64,000 nt of DNA from CAIJMU01 sp035530275. GTDB taxonomy: Bacteria; Spirochaetota; Spirochaetia; Treponematales; Rectinemataceae. The position numbers were made by a program, and so were the translations under genes. The notes under the pieces were generated by a model. The model saw only the letters and a program-made list of their open reading frames with translations, was not told the DNA's origin and ran no database searches. The DNA is taken from NCBI GenBank assembly GCA_035530275.1, contig DATKVC010000007.1:62001-126000 (forward strand), written 5' to 3'. Below, in pieces: positions 49,101-54,059 of this stretch (within the stretch, counting starts at the first letter, position 1; each line of letters starts with the position of its first letter).

Positions 49101-52100
49101 CGCCGAAATCGCGCGTCTTGGCCGTCTCGACGTTACCGACGGCGTCGACGGCCGCCACGTACATAGTGAACTGGCCTTCGCCGGTCCCACCCGTACCGCT
49201 CAGCTTGACCGTGCCGTTCCAGTTCGTCGTTCCGGCCGCCTGGGTCCAGGTCGAGGTGGAGAAGGCCGGCGCGGCGCTTCCCTTCGCCACGATGTCATAG
49301 TACAGACCGACGATCCCCGACGCTCCGCTGCCCGAATCGGTCGAGGTCCCGCCGATGCCTGCGGTCGCCCCCGAAAGCCAATAGCTCGTGTCGAGGGAGG
49401 AAAGAATCGGAGGCGTCACGATGGAGCTCACCGGCGCCGTGGTATCCACGGTCACCGCTCTCTCGACCGAGGTGGTCTTCCCCGCGATATCCGTCGCCGT
49501 GAAAACGAAGTCGTGAGGACCGTCGGCCAGGCCGCCCGAGCCGACTGCCACGTTCACCGTCCAGCCGCCGGCCGTGCCCGACGCGGTATAGGGCGCGGCG
49601 AGGCCGAACAGGTCCACCGCAGCCGCGTGGTCGATCGACACCGTCAGCGCATGGGCGCTCGCCAGCGCGTCGGTATCGCTCGCGCTGCCCGCGAAATGGA
49701 CCGTGCTCCTCGTCGCAGTCGAATAGGTGGCCGGATTCGTCCCACCGCCCACTCCCGTCTCCTGCATCACCGGAGGATTCAGATCGTAGAAGAACCCGAT
49801 CGTCTGGCTCGACTGGTTGCCCAGCTTGTCCGTCGACCGAAGCTTCAGCGTCTTCGCGCCCTCGGTCGTTCCGAGGCTCACCGTGGCGCTCCAGCTCGTC
49901 CCGCTCAGGCTCAGCCCCGTCCATGTCGAACCGCCGTCCAGGCTGTACTCGACCGCGTTCGTCCCGGGAAATCCAACACCGCCCGTGTCCGTCGAGGTGC
50001 CCTGAATCGTATAACTCGAACTCGAGGTCGACTCGTTCGCCACGGGCGCCGTCGCCACCAGGGAGGGCGCCGTCGTGTCGATTTGCACCGTCCGCGTCAC
50101 GCTCGCCGTCTTTCCCGCCACGTCCGTCGCCGTGAAGGTGAAGGCGTAAATGCCGTCGTTCGAGTGCCCGGTCGCGTCGATGCCCGAGGGGAAAGGCGTC
50201 CAGGTCCACGAATTGCCCGGAGCCGAATGGGCGGAATCGACAACGGCGATCGTCGAGACAGGCGCCGACACGCCATTTTTCGTATAGTACACCGTGAGGG
50301 AGGAGGCGCCCGCCAGGGCGTTCGAATCCCAGACGTTTCCCGCGAAGCCGGGGAAGGCATCCGAGCCTGCCGCCGCATAGGTAGAGGAATCGGAGGCCGG
50401 AGTCGTCACGGCGAGGTTCGGCTGGCTCAGATCGACACCGAAATCCCTCGACACGAGAGGGGAGACATTCCCCGCTCCGTCCACCGCCGCCGCGTAGAGC
50501 GTGTATTCGCCTTCCCCGAGCCCTCCGCTCCCTCCGAGCTTGAGCGTGCCGCTCCAGCTCAGCGTTCCGCCGGCCTGGGTCCAAATCCCGCTCGAAGTCG
50601 AAAAGGCCGGAACGGCGCTCCCCTTCGCAACGGCGGCGTAATAGACCGCCGCGACCCCGCTCCCACCGTCAGAGGCCGTGCCGCCGATGCCGGCCGTCGA
50701 GCCGGAAAGCCAGTATGCTGAAGAAGCGGAGCTCAGGCTCTGGGGATTGGAAATGACGGCGACCGGCGCCGAAGTATCGATCTGCACCGTCCGCGAAACC
50801 GTCGAAACCTTGTCCGCGTAATCGGTAACCGCCAACGCGAGATTGTACATTCCGTCGCCGAGGGAGGCGGGCAGCGTATAGCTCCAAGCGAAACCCTGGG
50901 CCGCGGTGGCAGCCGAATTCGTCAGGTTCCAGGCAAATCCCGACGGAGACGCCGATGTCGCAGCGGCAGCCGTCACGGGCGAGGCCCCGTCCTTCGAATA
51001 GGTCAAGACGGCGCCCTTCGCCTTGCGATAATGCGTCTGAGCCGCGTCGTCGGCGATGCCGGCGAAGCTCACGTCCCTGTTCGATTGGATGAGGGCGCTA
51101 CCGTAGTTCGTCTCGGTGGCTCGGGGCGGAACGAGATCGAGGGTGATCGTTGCGTCGACAAGCCTCGTTTCATCGGCGTCGGTATTTCCGACTGGAGCCT
51201 TGGCGTCGTGATCGTTGGTCGCGGTAAAGCCGAGGATGAAATCGCCGTCCGTGGCGGCGGGCAGGCTCAGTCGGTAATCGGCGGAGATGACATAAGTCTT
51301 GCCGTTGGGCGCGACCCTGGTCTTCGGCGCTATCGTCGAACTCGGAACGAGCCAGCCCAGGGTCCTCGCGCTTTGCGCACTGCCCAAGACCGTGGAGCCG
51401 TCTGGCTGGGGCATTTTTTGGGTGACAGTAACGTCCACATCGAGGTTGCTCGTGCCGCTCCAGGTGTAGGGCTGGCCGTCGACTGTCCTGAGACCATTAA
51501 TGTCTTCGACGGTGAGTGGGATCGTAATACCGGGGTTGAGCGAATAGACGGCGGAGGGATCGGGCTGCAACCCGGCCTTGAGATCGAGGTTGAGGTTGTT
51601 GCCATTGTCGGAATTGAAGGTTGGCTTGCTCGCGTTCTGGTCGATGACGACTCCGTACAGGCTGGTGGCGGAATCCTTGGGGTCGATGTCCAAGGTCGTC
51701 GCGTTACCGTTCGGGTCGCTGTCCGAATAGGCGCTATCCGTCGCGGTAAATGAGAGGTCGACCCTGCCGACGCTCGAGGGGAAAAGCGTGGTCGTGTCGA
51801 GATCGAGGGACCAGGAGCTCGCGCCATTGGCCACGATGGTCTTTGAGGCGCCGCGGTTTCCGCTCGAATCGTAGGGGGTATAGGTCAAGGCAACCTGTTT
51901 GAGCCCGATATCGAAGGCGCTGCCGCTGAAGGGCACCACCCCGCTCAGCGAGATGTGGTCTGAACTGTTGGAGGCGGCTTCCATGGCCGAGCGGTCGGGG
52001 TAATTCAGGGCGAGCGTAGGCGCGTGATCGTCGAATACGAGCTTGAGCGGCGGAATCGTCTTCGTGACATGGGGCGGGTCGGCTATGTCGGTCACGGTGA

Positions 52101-52494
52101 CGACGATCGATACCGGCACTTCGGCGCTCGACGCGGAGGGGACCAGGGAGAGGACGTCCAGCGGCGCTGCCCATGTGCCCGTCTTTGCGTCGAAGTTGGC
52201 CGTGATCGGCTGCCCTATGGCGGCCTGGGTTTGGTCGTTGGTCAGGGCTAGGACGACCGACTTGACGCCCGTGTCGTCGGAGGCCTTGCCTTTTATCGTA
52301 ATTATGCCTTTTACGAAATCCCCGCTCGAGGGCGAGAGGATGCTCACGCTCGGCGGCTCGATGTCGATCTTCGAGCCGAGACCCGCGTTGAAGGCGCTAC
52401 AGGTGGTCTGGGAAAGGGCTATGGCGAGGCCCAGCCCGATAATCGAAAGCCGTTTCGCCGAAGCGGCGGAACGCTTGGCAGACAGATCGCCCAT
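34120..52494 (-). CDS. Giant 6124-residue Ig-repeat surface protein, probable lipoprotein
   Basis: An 18.4-kb uninterrupted gene. The leader (residues 1-32) ends 'IALSQTTCSAF'; the Cys may be lipidated, though the box is loose. Residues ~45-5600 are dozens of Ig-like repeats of about 100 residues with the recurring tags 'VDTTAPT', 'SLDGG(T/S)(S/T)W', 'KATDAAGN' and 'FTATDxAGKT'. Between about 3700 and 4850 several modules contain E1-FCCH-like inserts ('AHGLAAGDIVYFSA'). A TIG/IPT-like domain lies near residue 5620 ('VTLNGYNLSTGSGSTMTLNG'). The final ~450 residues have propeller-like repeats ('YYDAAQNQLTFRYG', 'WYDQANQRLIFSYN'). GGAGG 4 nt upstream fixes the start. Probable adhesin, stalk or matrix protein. 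Confidence 0.85.
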   Translation of the reverse strand: MGDLSAKRSAASAKRLSIIGLGLAIALSQTTCSAFNAGLGSKIDIEPPSVSILSPSSGDFVKGIITIKGKASDDTGVKSVVLALTNDQTQAAIGQPITANFDAKTGTWAAPLDVLSLVPSASSAEVPVSIVVTVTDIADPPHVTKTIPPLKLVFDDHAPTLALNYPDRSAMEAASNSSDHISLSGVVPFSGSAFDIGLKQVALTYTPYDSSGNRGASKTIVANGASSWSLDLDTTTLFPSSVGRVDLSFTATDSAYSDSDPNGNATTLDIDPKDSATSLYGVVIDQNASKPTFNSDNGNNLNLDLKAGLQPDPSAVYSLNPGITIPLTVEDINGLRTVDGQPYTWSGTSNLDVDVTVTQKMPQPDGSTVLGSAQSARTLGWLVPSSTIAPKTRVAPNGKTYVISADYRLSLPAATDGDFILGFTATNDHDAKAPVGNTDADETRLVDATITLDLVPPRATETNYGSALIQSNRDVSFAGIADDAAQTHYRKAKGAVLTYSKDGASPVTAAAATSASPSGFAWNLTNSAATAAQGFAWSYTLPASLGDGMYNLALAVTDYADKVSTVSRTVQIDTSAPVAVISNPQSLSSASSAYWLSGSTAGIGGTASDGGSGVAAVYYAAVAKGSAVPAFSTSSGIWTQAGGTLSWSGTLKLGGSGGLGEGEYTLYAAAVDGAGNVSPLVSRDFGVDLSQPNLAVTTPASDSSTYAAAGSDAFPGFAGNVWDSNALAGASSLTVYYTKNGVSAPVSTIAVVDSAHSAPGNSWTWTPFPSGIDATGHSNDGIYAFTFTATDVAGKTASVTRTVQIDTTAPSLVATAPVANESTSSSSYTIQGTSTDTGGVGFPGTNAVEYSLDGGSTWTGLSLSGTSWSATVSLGTTEGAKTLKLRSTDKLGNQSSQTIGFFYDLNPPVMQETGVGGGTNPATYSTATRSTVHFAGSASDTDALASAHALTVSIDHAAAVDLFGLAAPYTASGTAGGWTVNVAVGSGGLADGPHDFVFTATDIAGKTTSVERAVTVDTTAPVSSIVTPPILSSLDTSYWLSGATAGIGGTSTDSGSGASGIVGLYYDIVAKGSAAPAFSTSTWTQAAGTTNWNGTVKLSGTGGTGEGQFTMYVAAVDAVGNVETAKTRDFGVDQNPPTATETHTATFAAKSLYTLTGTIADTNSLSTLAITEQKGSGTPLTVAFAAPASVGGTSQGWTSASLPLGKSQADLDAHAADGSYAYAITVTDVAGKSTTITRTVNIDTTAPTLSMSAIPSWISSSAYTIGGSATDPNAGASGVANIVYSLDGGTSWTSAGWSDSSGGTNTSGTWTATLTGLAEGSHSLIVKAIDAAGNATTNVAVDFGVDLAAPSLGVGATPATITSSTASSFTGFGGTLSDSDPASVMGSTLGVTVSSTQNGNLVDNGSPITAGSNWTFGFAINATTHAQDGLWSFTFTATDVAGKATVVTRSLTVDTQAPTITVTSPSANGWVSSSSLSVTGVANDGSGTGVNAVYAKVDNASIDHSSEDPTVSANGWTLMAGKTNWNTDATHALPVLAGEGNKTLWIKATDAAGNITTASEAISATNKIDFGYDAAAPNLAETTINTTSTVSTDAPPSFDGATWDSDPVGAATPLTVSYSKNGGTATSATINVVGTSTSSPGNLWSWTPFATLDTAGHTQDGQWSFVFTATDAAGKTTVVTRSIQIDTTAPTAAVNAIGGYVSGVIPISGSSSDAGAATSGVAKVQYQLGSTAGAWTDASGAGSWIGSLDLSASAEGTLALYVRAVDFAGNVGLPVSTTINIDKANPEATETTHGTALIQSNMNVAFAGQADDAAVTSGRQASSAVLSYSKNGGAAVTLTGADGFNWNQSTGAWTYSLPTSLGDGLYALTLLVSDAAGKTASVTRTVQIDTTAPALVATAPVANESTSSSSYTIQGTSTDTGGVGFPGTNAVEYSLDGGSTWTGLSLSGTSWSATVSLGTTEGAKTLKLRSTDKLGNQSSQTIGFFYDLNPPVMQETGVGGGTNPATYSTATRGTIHFAGKVEDTDALAASGAFQVSIDHGAAVDVGSLGAGYAYATVATAQGFTWTLDVTVGAGGLADGTHDFAFTAKDIAGKTISVDRVEQVDTTAPSSAIVTPTAGLTSADAAYWLSGTTASINGTSGDTGSGATGVTGVYYKVVTKGSAAPTFSTASWTQAGGTSNWNGTLTLSGSGGIGEGEYALYVAAMDAVGNVETAKTRDFGVDQNPPTVTETHAAVSSTKMTYTLTGNIGDTNALATMSITESMNGGMAQAVGFTPSVALAGVKTASFTSASLPLGGVVDGSYAYVITGTDAAGKTTTVNRTITIDTTAPTVNLNAVPAWVSSSAYTISGSATDPNPGSGASGVATIQYSLDGGTSWANAAWTDTSGTNVAGTWTATMTALVEGPHSLLVKATDAAGNAVTNGAVNFGVDLAAPILSVGATSSTITAATASGFTSFTGTLSDTNPASVLGSTLNLTVSSTQNGNVVNNATPIAAASNWSFGFAINAMTHAQDGLWSFTFTATDAAGKTTVVTRSLTVDTEAPTITVTSPSANGWVSSSSLSVTGVASDGSGTGVSAVYAKVDGSYVASSGTDHSSEDPTVVGNGWTLLAGKTSWNTDATHALPALVGEGYKTLWVKAVDTAGNVTTASEAVSAANMIGFGMDLNPPTLAFTDAVPSLVKAGFTLAGTTSDSNPAGSPTLSVTIDGGAAQAVAVTSGAWTLPVVSPADGQHTYVFVSSDVAGKTTTQTRTITVDTTSPVTTINQPGSYAPANAGYWLSGATANLGGSASDSGLGASGVASVYYKVDGLYVASTSTDHGGENPTVASGWIVAAGTSTWSTTASLSTIGEGQHTLWAAALDNAGNVATIVHRDFGVDQNPPTVSETHAATFATKSLYTLGGTIADTNALAALTATEQKGVATPQSVTFTAPLSIGGTSQGWTSVSLPLGQSQANLDAHAADGSYTYIITVTDAAGKTTTVNRTITIDTTAPTVSLNAVPAWVSSSAYTISGSATDPNPTGGASGVATIQYSLDGGTTWANAAWTDTSGINVAGTWTATMTGLAEGPHSLLVKATDAAGNAVMNAAVNFGVDYNPPNLSVTAPPATVTATTAAGFAGMGGYVWDSYQLASSSSLTVTYTKNGGTATTATIPVTDSTHVTPGNAWTWTPFSGGIDAATHANDGIYSFTFTATDAAGKVTQSGPYSMTVDTMSPQLTVTSPATTTPMTWVSNSTLNVTGVANDGSGSGVQSVYVLVDAPYVVSTSTDHSADDPTATGSLWTKATGTVSFSASLTLASEGAKTLWIKAVDNYGNWTTNAEALSAKVDFGYDKTAPSLVSTDTVPSTVNAIFTLGGTISDAASGLASLVVSADGATPPTSVTFGSGKWSYPVASLPADGSHSYVFTATDNAGNVKTMTRTVAVDTKAPVVTFSNIDPTKNAASTAITLVDSLPKVMGTITDETGVGTVQSMVEFSADNGTTWTTTESWTSLSTSGSTPLSVGFAKDLSAAPFLTDGLYRIMLSVADTLATPNSGNSATVWFRLDRNNPVVSSLVSSAGSAAVNANFTLSGNASSNNLSVVEYRFDSGSYTTMSGVSPGTYSFSTGLGNAISVAASTMAEGTHTVTVQALSSGQRVGSQTYSFLVDKTAPAPTITTPASGTAISGNSVIIGGGATDLGGGGTPAGISGVDWQLARGMSLGLTGSTFSAGAAHGLAAGDIVYFSAYAGGSLPSGISANQPYWISLTGLTSTAFEVSATNGGAALNPGTGGIAFFAAKVGTWTAATYGSSTWNTTLDSTTLSEGSYLIFSRATDLAGNVSAAIASRVMVDQGLPSVDFSTTAASGIFSSAFVASGLTSDPSDASDPVATNGVASLILSIDDPTFNSSHIGTVAIDLTRTTAWSYDLASAPSAFFSGLSGVPTNFASISEGSHYLYARVTDKAGRTFDKAFAFIKDTVAPAPSFTNLSTSTPWTVYLQTGTKIAGTIADANGVASATYEVEQYTGGLWTIKQATTSLGSTANSTNFPWTVDLSGYADGHYRLTLNAQDRAAPSANAMAPQVCEFYLDTAAPTAGIANPATGRIASTDIGAPTGAAADANLTSAAIQLDSNPAVDVFASAGAWTYPSWNWAGLADGTHTLTLTATDIAGKTTTTTRTFVKDTSAPAVSYNNIATSGAGYPTVISTSATPSLSGTLTDASGIASYSYTLSAYNPASASWNPMIASSSTIVTGSPVTYNWSIPLSTLGLPDGKYQVTVSAIDVASPANGTASPTQVQFFISNASPAAALISPALGSWVSASFTLTGTAQDSSGVTGLSVVATSASSPTFGASNALPAFAIIGVGTATATFQTSLPHGLGVGDSVYIAGSAMPTTLAGALLSISTYTVASVGASSATSGIDEFTLTGVSSLTGSGSGLSVAKSGTAFGTAVAPPVASLALAAGTGVSTTSALFANGNVVYFTGSLPSATPAISAGTPYYVQSVSGSTFVLSTAASGGTILNYASAGSATVYSPSLNLGWLLPNISLGGVGNGAFTAYAQVTSADGKTSVASRSYSLDNQPPTVAMSSPSTTSILAAASPTGTAITVGASGSPLQGLVSIAGTTSDPGSGVSQNIQYYIGKTGSYQSGSSASNWVLSLGDISGYANSTNAYACDLNGQTLLALDYWLIPIHFQAVDNAGNSVQVVDYFVYNSNANTPTISISSPANAQTFGGQQRIYGTATQPVGVYSAEVYVDPTNGSTPPTTIPTSVLTSSTTFTLSSALASPLAANTVVYIKSVAQIPSLPGGATAGKAYYVVGATSTTTSFQVASSPGGGAIAFSSGVSTSYAVDQWAPATLMTSGTSVSWYYDINVGNVYPQSGQSAQTISVTGRAWSATSFGGPRGNFTGYLASPLTMTFNNTFPTVTITTITPQGGSAQSYTQSMDARGTFTLDGSVSTPVGLSSLNLVDTGPFSGTSNLYAVTTTSGTVTAIPLSSSGTSVNGYSYAVSAQNQLGSGAAVTYASGQAYKLLIVNPGSNTTPGSNPWVALGLGSTITPAIGMIFTVTAAGNVPTGAQAVESDASGKFQYSVAITINSSTVYPSLTTGGYFSGALGFNVQASDLTTPTAQVTTSPAGVSVDNFAPVAAAPTGLATVTDASSNVYGVLTGAAQTIASSVTDIGTSSGTVGGIKDIYVYLLDSSGKAVPLAGGVSVATGTYTYVDYQGNTQSWPSTSTAGYYLDIATTTSGAYVASGITGVTEMMGTSGSNTTWGIQLDTTKFADGPYTLAYTVFDIAGNATHFTYRVFVGNSGPKFSGVTLGTSIGGSTVTQAYTSSALPNTGFIAEGNTLSFNVSSVYGNGTTTPNGALSYKLTYGGTDYWAQGTVTGVSSNGATVTFNPTTVSPVIADTSTSNGASFVLTVTDQTATIPQSYSTTIAMNIQNADHGTPAIGVAPFGTQYLLPTTNPYTTGNVFQTGPVSSYGQNIGANGGHIDYTSPYTSGAAAVSGQVVFLGSAWNDQALTKITATIPGYNGGAEFNIATYSGGTWAPLSGTGWSVAIDTSHQVLGLSGQQVNWTFTWDSSSLSTVTGKNITVTFKAYNANPNVAQYSASSTSLVDVVPYVKSVTTALSSIYSSNPSAFNRSASGAYPVRQGETVTLNGYNLSTGSGSTMTLNGASVALATQSASAATFVVPAASTSGPLVLTVGSAASTNNANSNTAFITTSGGLTVYYDMQPNGLNSPNLTDDLSFLVWKFTTLFGSGTSNAIRYPTFDVSTDTTQRTGFAYDYGAQEVHVNDNGADTKIDGSFTQWYDTAFAYDSTPHFYAIGVNGDNGGNGTGSYNLWANTGFYAWQAGNATADGSGGTYTRGTYKKLIESAYNGTAGTSDRVQFPKIATSGAGNIYMTYYDAAQNQLTFRYGTSTGTTFTGAIGDQPNSGTGSYQYGQAMATSASTYGVGQYSSIGVTSGGIAVAAWYDQANQRLIFSYNTAPTLTTSAAQWQANATVIDSNFAGWYVDLAVDGNDGIHIAYYAAGSGDLKYAYLPNYSSASTVVTVDSFLSVGSNIGITTYYDGSKYVPYISYFMPSFTQALGSVRAAWRTNFAVLGDGAAGDQYTGNWEVSTVPSASVAQDYRIGIGMKKNASAVNSPILGYSTKNGSLYNLEEAQLQ
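43230..44160 (-). repeat. Third partial copy of repeat modules B-C-D inside the giant gene
   Basis: Three consecutive Ig-type modules here correspond, in the same order, to modules at about 45210-46140 and 48450-49400. The first of them, for example the stretch beginning near 43260, is almost identical to that near 45240. This shows duplication in blocks of several modules rather than one at a time. Confidence 0.7.
44480..46820 (-). repeat. 2.3-kb superrepeat, copy 1 (residues ~1890-2670)
   Basis: Seven successive Ig modules match, module by module, the block at 47760-50090, offset by about 3.25 kb. The last ~340 bp (46480-46820 versus 49740-50080) differ at only a handful of positions. Other parts have diverged more. 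Confidence 0.75.
47760..50090 (-). repeat. 2.3-kb superrepeat, copy 2 (residues ~800-1580)
   Basis: Partner of the block at 44480-46820 in the same orientation. The two copies are separated by about 940 bp holding three other modules, one of which (46820-47110) is itself a relative of an N-terminal module near 50760-51080. Confidence 0.75.
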
Positions 52495-52700
52495 TGGTCC
52501 TCCAGGGTTCTCACCCGAGACTGAGACTTACCCACATCAATTTCGGCTTTTTACGATAAGACTTTAGCGAGTGAAGGACCGTTTTCGGATGGCTTCAGTG
52601 ATACCATACGAAAAGTCACCCAAACAATAGCCGTTGCCTTATATAGCAATGATCCAGTTACCTACTTGCACGATCCGTGCCATCCGACAATCATTAGCCC

Positions 52701-54059
52701 ATGGTCATCGACATCCTTTGCAAGGTGGTGGACAACTACGGGGACATAGGCCTCGTCTATCGTCTCGCGAAGGCACTCTCGGAGGCCGAAAAGGGCATCG
52801 GACTCCGCCTCCACGTCGACGACCTCGAGTCCTTCAGCGCCATACAGCCCGAGATCGACCCCGACAAACAGGTGCAGAAACTGGGCGCCTGGACAGTCCT
52901 CGGTTGGGATATCGGCCTTGCCGAGCTCGCGAAGGCCTGCTCTGACGCGGAATTGCCCCATATTGTGGTCGAATGCTTCGCCTGCGGCCGCCCCGAAGCC
53001 CTCGAAGAGCTCCTTTTCGACCCCCAACGTGACGACAGGCGCCTCATCGTCAACCTCGAGCACCTCAGCGCCGAAACTTGGGCCGACGAACTCCATCGAA
53101 TGCTTTCGGCCACGAGAAACGCCCTCGTCTCCAAATACATTTTCATGCCAGGTTTTACCCGCGCGACCGGCGGCCTCGTCATCGATCGGCAATTTCGCGC
53201 TAGAGCCGAGCTTTGGCGCGGTCTCAGAAAGTCGATCCCCACAATCTCGACCGTCCCAAATACGACAGTAGCTGTCCCACCCACGACAGTCACTGTCCAG
53301 GATGGGACAGCTTCCATCCAGGCACAACGCCGCGACCTAGCCCGCCGCGCTGGTTTCAAACTCCCGCCAGGGGACGAACTCCGGCCCTGGATCCTCGTCT
53401 TCAGCTACGAGCACGATTACGACCGTATCGTTTCCGCCATCGCGGCGGCGCCCTCCGCCGCCTTCAGGCCCTCCGCCGCCTTCAGGCCCTCCGCCGCCCT
53501 CGGGCCCGCCGTCCCCCTCGCGACCGCCGCGAAACCCCTCGCCCTCGTCGCCGCGGGGCGCAGCTCGACTCCCTTCCTCGAAGCCTGGGAAGCCGCGCTC
53601 AGGCCCTTCCCGGCCCTCAGCCTCCCCTTCCTCCCCCAGGAGCTCTGGGACGAAGTCCTCCTCGCCGCCGACCTCGCCATCGTCCGCGGCGAGGAGAGCC
53701 TCGCGCGAGCCGCCCTCGCGGGCAGCCCCTTCGTCTGGCACGCCTATCGGCAGGAGGACAATTACCAATTGGTAAAGGTTCGCGCCCTCCTCGAAAGGAT
53801 GCGACCCGACTTTTCGCGCTCAGGCGTCCCCGCTGCCGCCTTCGCCGCCTACGAGGCCTTCACCCTTGCCTTCAACGACCGCCTCGTCGACGGGCCCCTT
53901 GCCTCGGGCGGCGAGGCGGAGGACATCGCCGCCTTGCTCGAAGCCCTCCCGGCACTCCGCCCCGGATTCGAAGCCTTTGCCGACAGCCTCTTGGCGAACG
54001 GCGACCTCGCCGCCCACCTCCTCGCCTTCGTCAGGACCCTCGCGGGCTCAGATGTTTGA
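52701..54059 (+). CDS. earP: EF-P arginine 32 rhamnosyltransferase
   Basis: A 452-residue inverting glycosyltransferase that attaches rhamnose from dTDP-L-rhamnose to Arg32 of EF-P, needed for translation of polyproline stretches. The N-terminus 'ILCKVVDNYGDIGLVYRLAKAL' (shown by family as the nucleotide-sugar/Arg site) contains Asp11 and Asp15, matching the essential Asp pair. 'IVRGEESLARAALAGSPFVW' near residue 331 carries the conserved Glu. It is some 70 residues longer than proteobacterial EarP because of low-complexity inserts at about 188-203 and 251-268. The start has no ribosome-binding site. Its target, an Arg32 EF-P, is 2.9 kb downstream. The stop overlaps the convergent fusion gene by 12 nt. 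Confidence 0.9.
   Translation: MVIDILCKVVDNYGDIGLVYRLAKALSEAEKGIGLRLHVDDLESFSAIQPEIDPDKQVQKLGAWTVLGWDIGLAELAKACSDAELPHIVVECFACGRPEALEELLFDPQRDDRRLIVNLEHLSAETWADELHRMLSATRNALVSKYIFMPGFTRATGGLVIDRQFRARAELWRGLRKSIPTISTVPNTTVAVPPTTVTVQDGTASIQAQRRDLARRAGFKLPPGDELRPWILVFSYEHDYDRIVSAIAAAPSAAFRPSAAFRPSAALGPAVPLATAAKPLALVAAGRSSTPFLEAWEAALRPFPALSLPFLPQELWDEVLLAADLAIVRGEESLARAALAGSPFVWHAYRQEDNYQLVKVRALLERMRPDFSRSGVPAAAFAAYEAFTLAFNDRLVDGPLASGGEAEDIAALLEALPALRPGFEAFADSLLANGDLAAHLLAFVRTLAGSDV
53262..53303 (+). repeat. Two 21-bp palindrome-containing repeats inside earP
   Basis: ACGACAGT-N2-CTGTCC occurs twice with a 21-bp period (starts 53262 and 53283). Each holds a GACAG-N3-CTGTC type palindrome, and a TGGGACAG follows at 53303-53310. 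In frame it encodes the Thr/Val/Pro-rich linker TTVAVPPTTVTV between the two lobes of EarP. It looks like a small repeat that invaded the gene in frame. Confidence 0.6.
53451..53504 (+). repeat. Three tandem 18-bp repeats in earP
   Basis: The 18-bp unit CCCTCCGCCGCCTTCAGG occurs at 53451 and 53469, with a diverged third copy at 53487. It encodes PSAAFR-PSAAFR-PSAALG. The unit is in frame, so copy-number change would alter linker length without breaking the enzyme. Confidence 0.75.

Noticed and set aside
42840..50720. Regularly spaced repeats that could be taken for a CRISPR or satellite array
   Set aside because: The unit is about 300 bp, in frame and diverged, and encodes Ig modules in an open frame. 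There are no short identical repeats with unique spacers and no cas genes.
47983..50721. A 912-codon open frame on the plus strand opposite the giant gene
   Set aside because: It is antisense to the Ig repeats. Its Arg-rich, low-complexity translation repeats in step with the modules, as expected from GC-rich codon use with few stop codons. No ribosome-binding site or family resemblance is seen.
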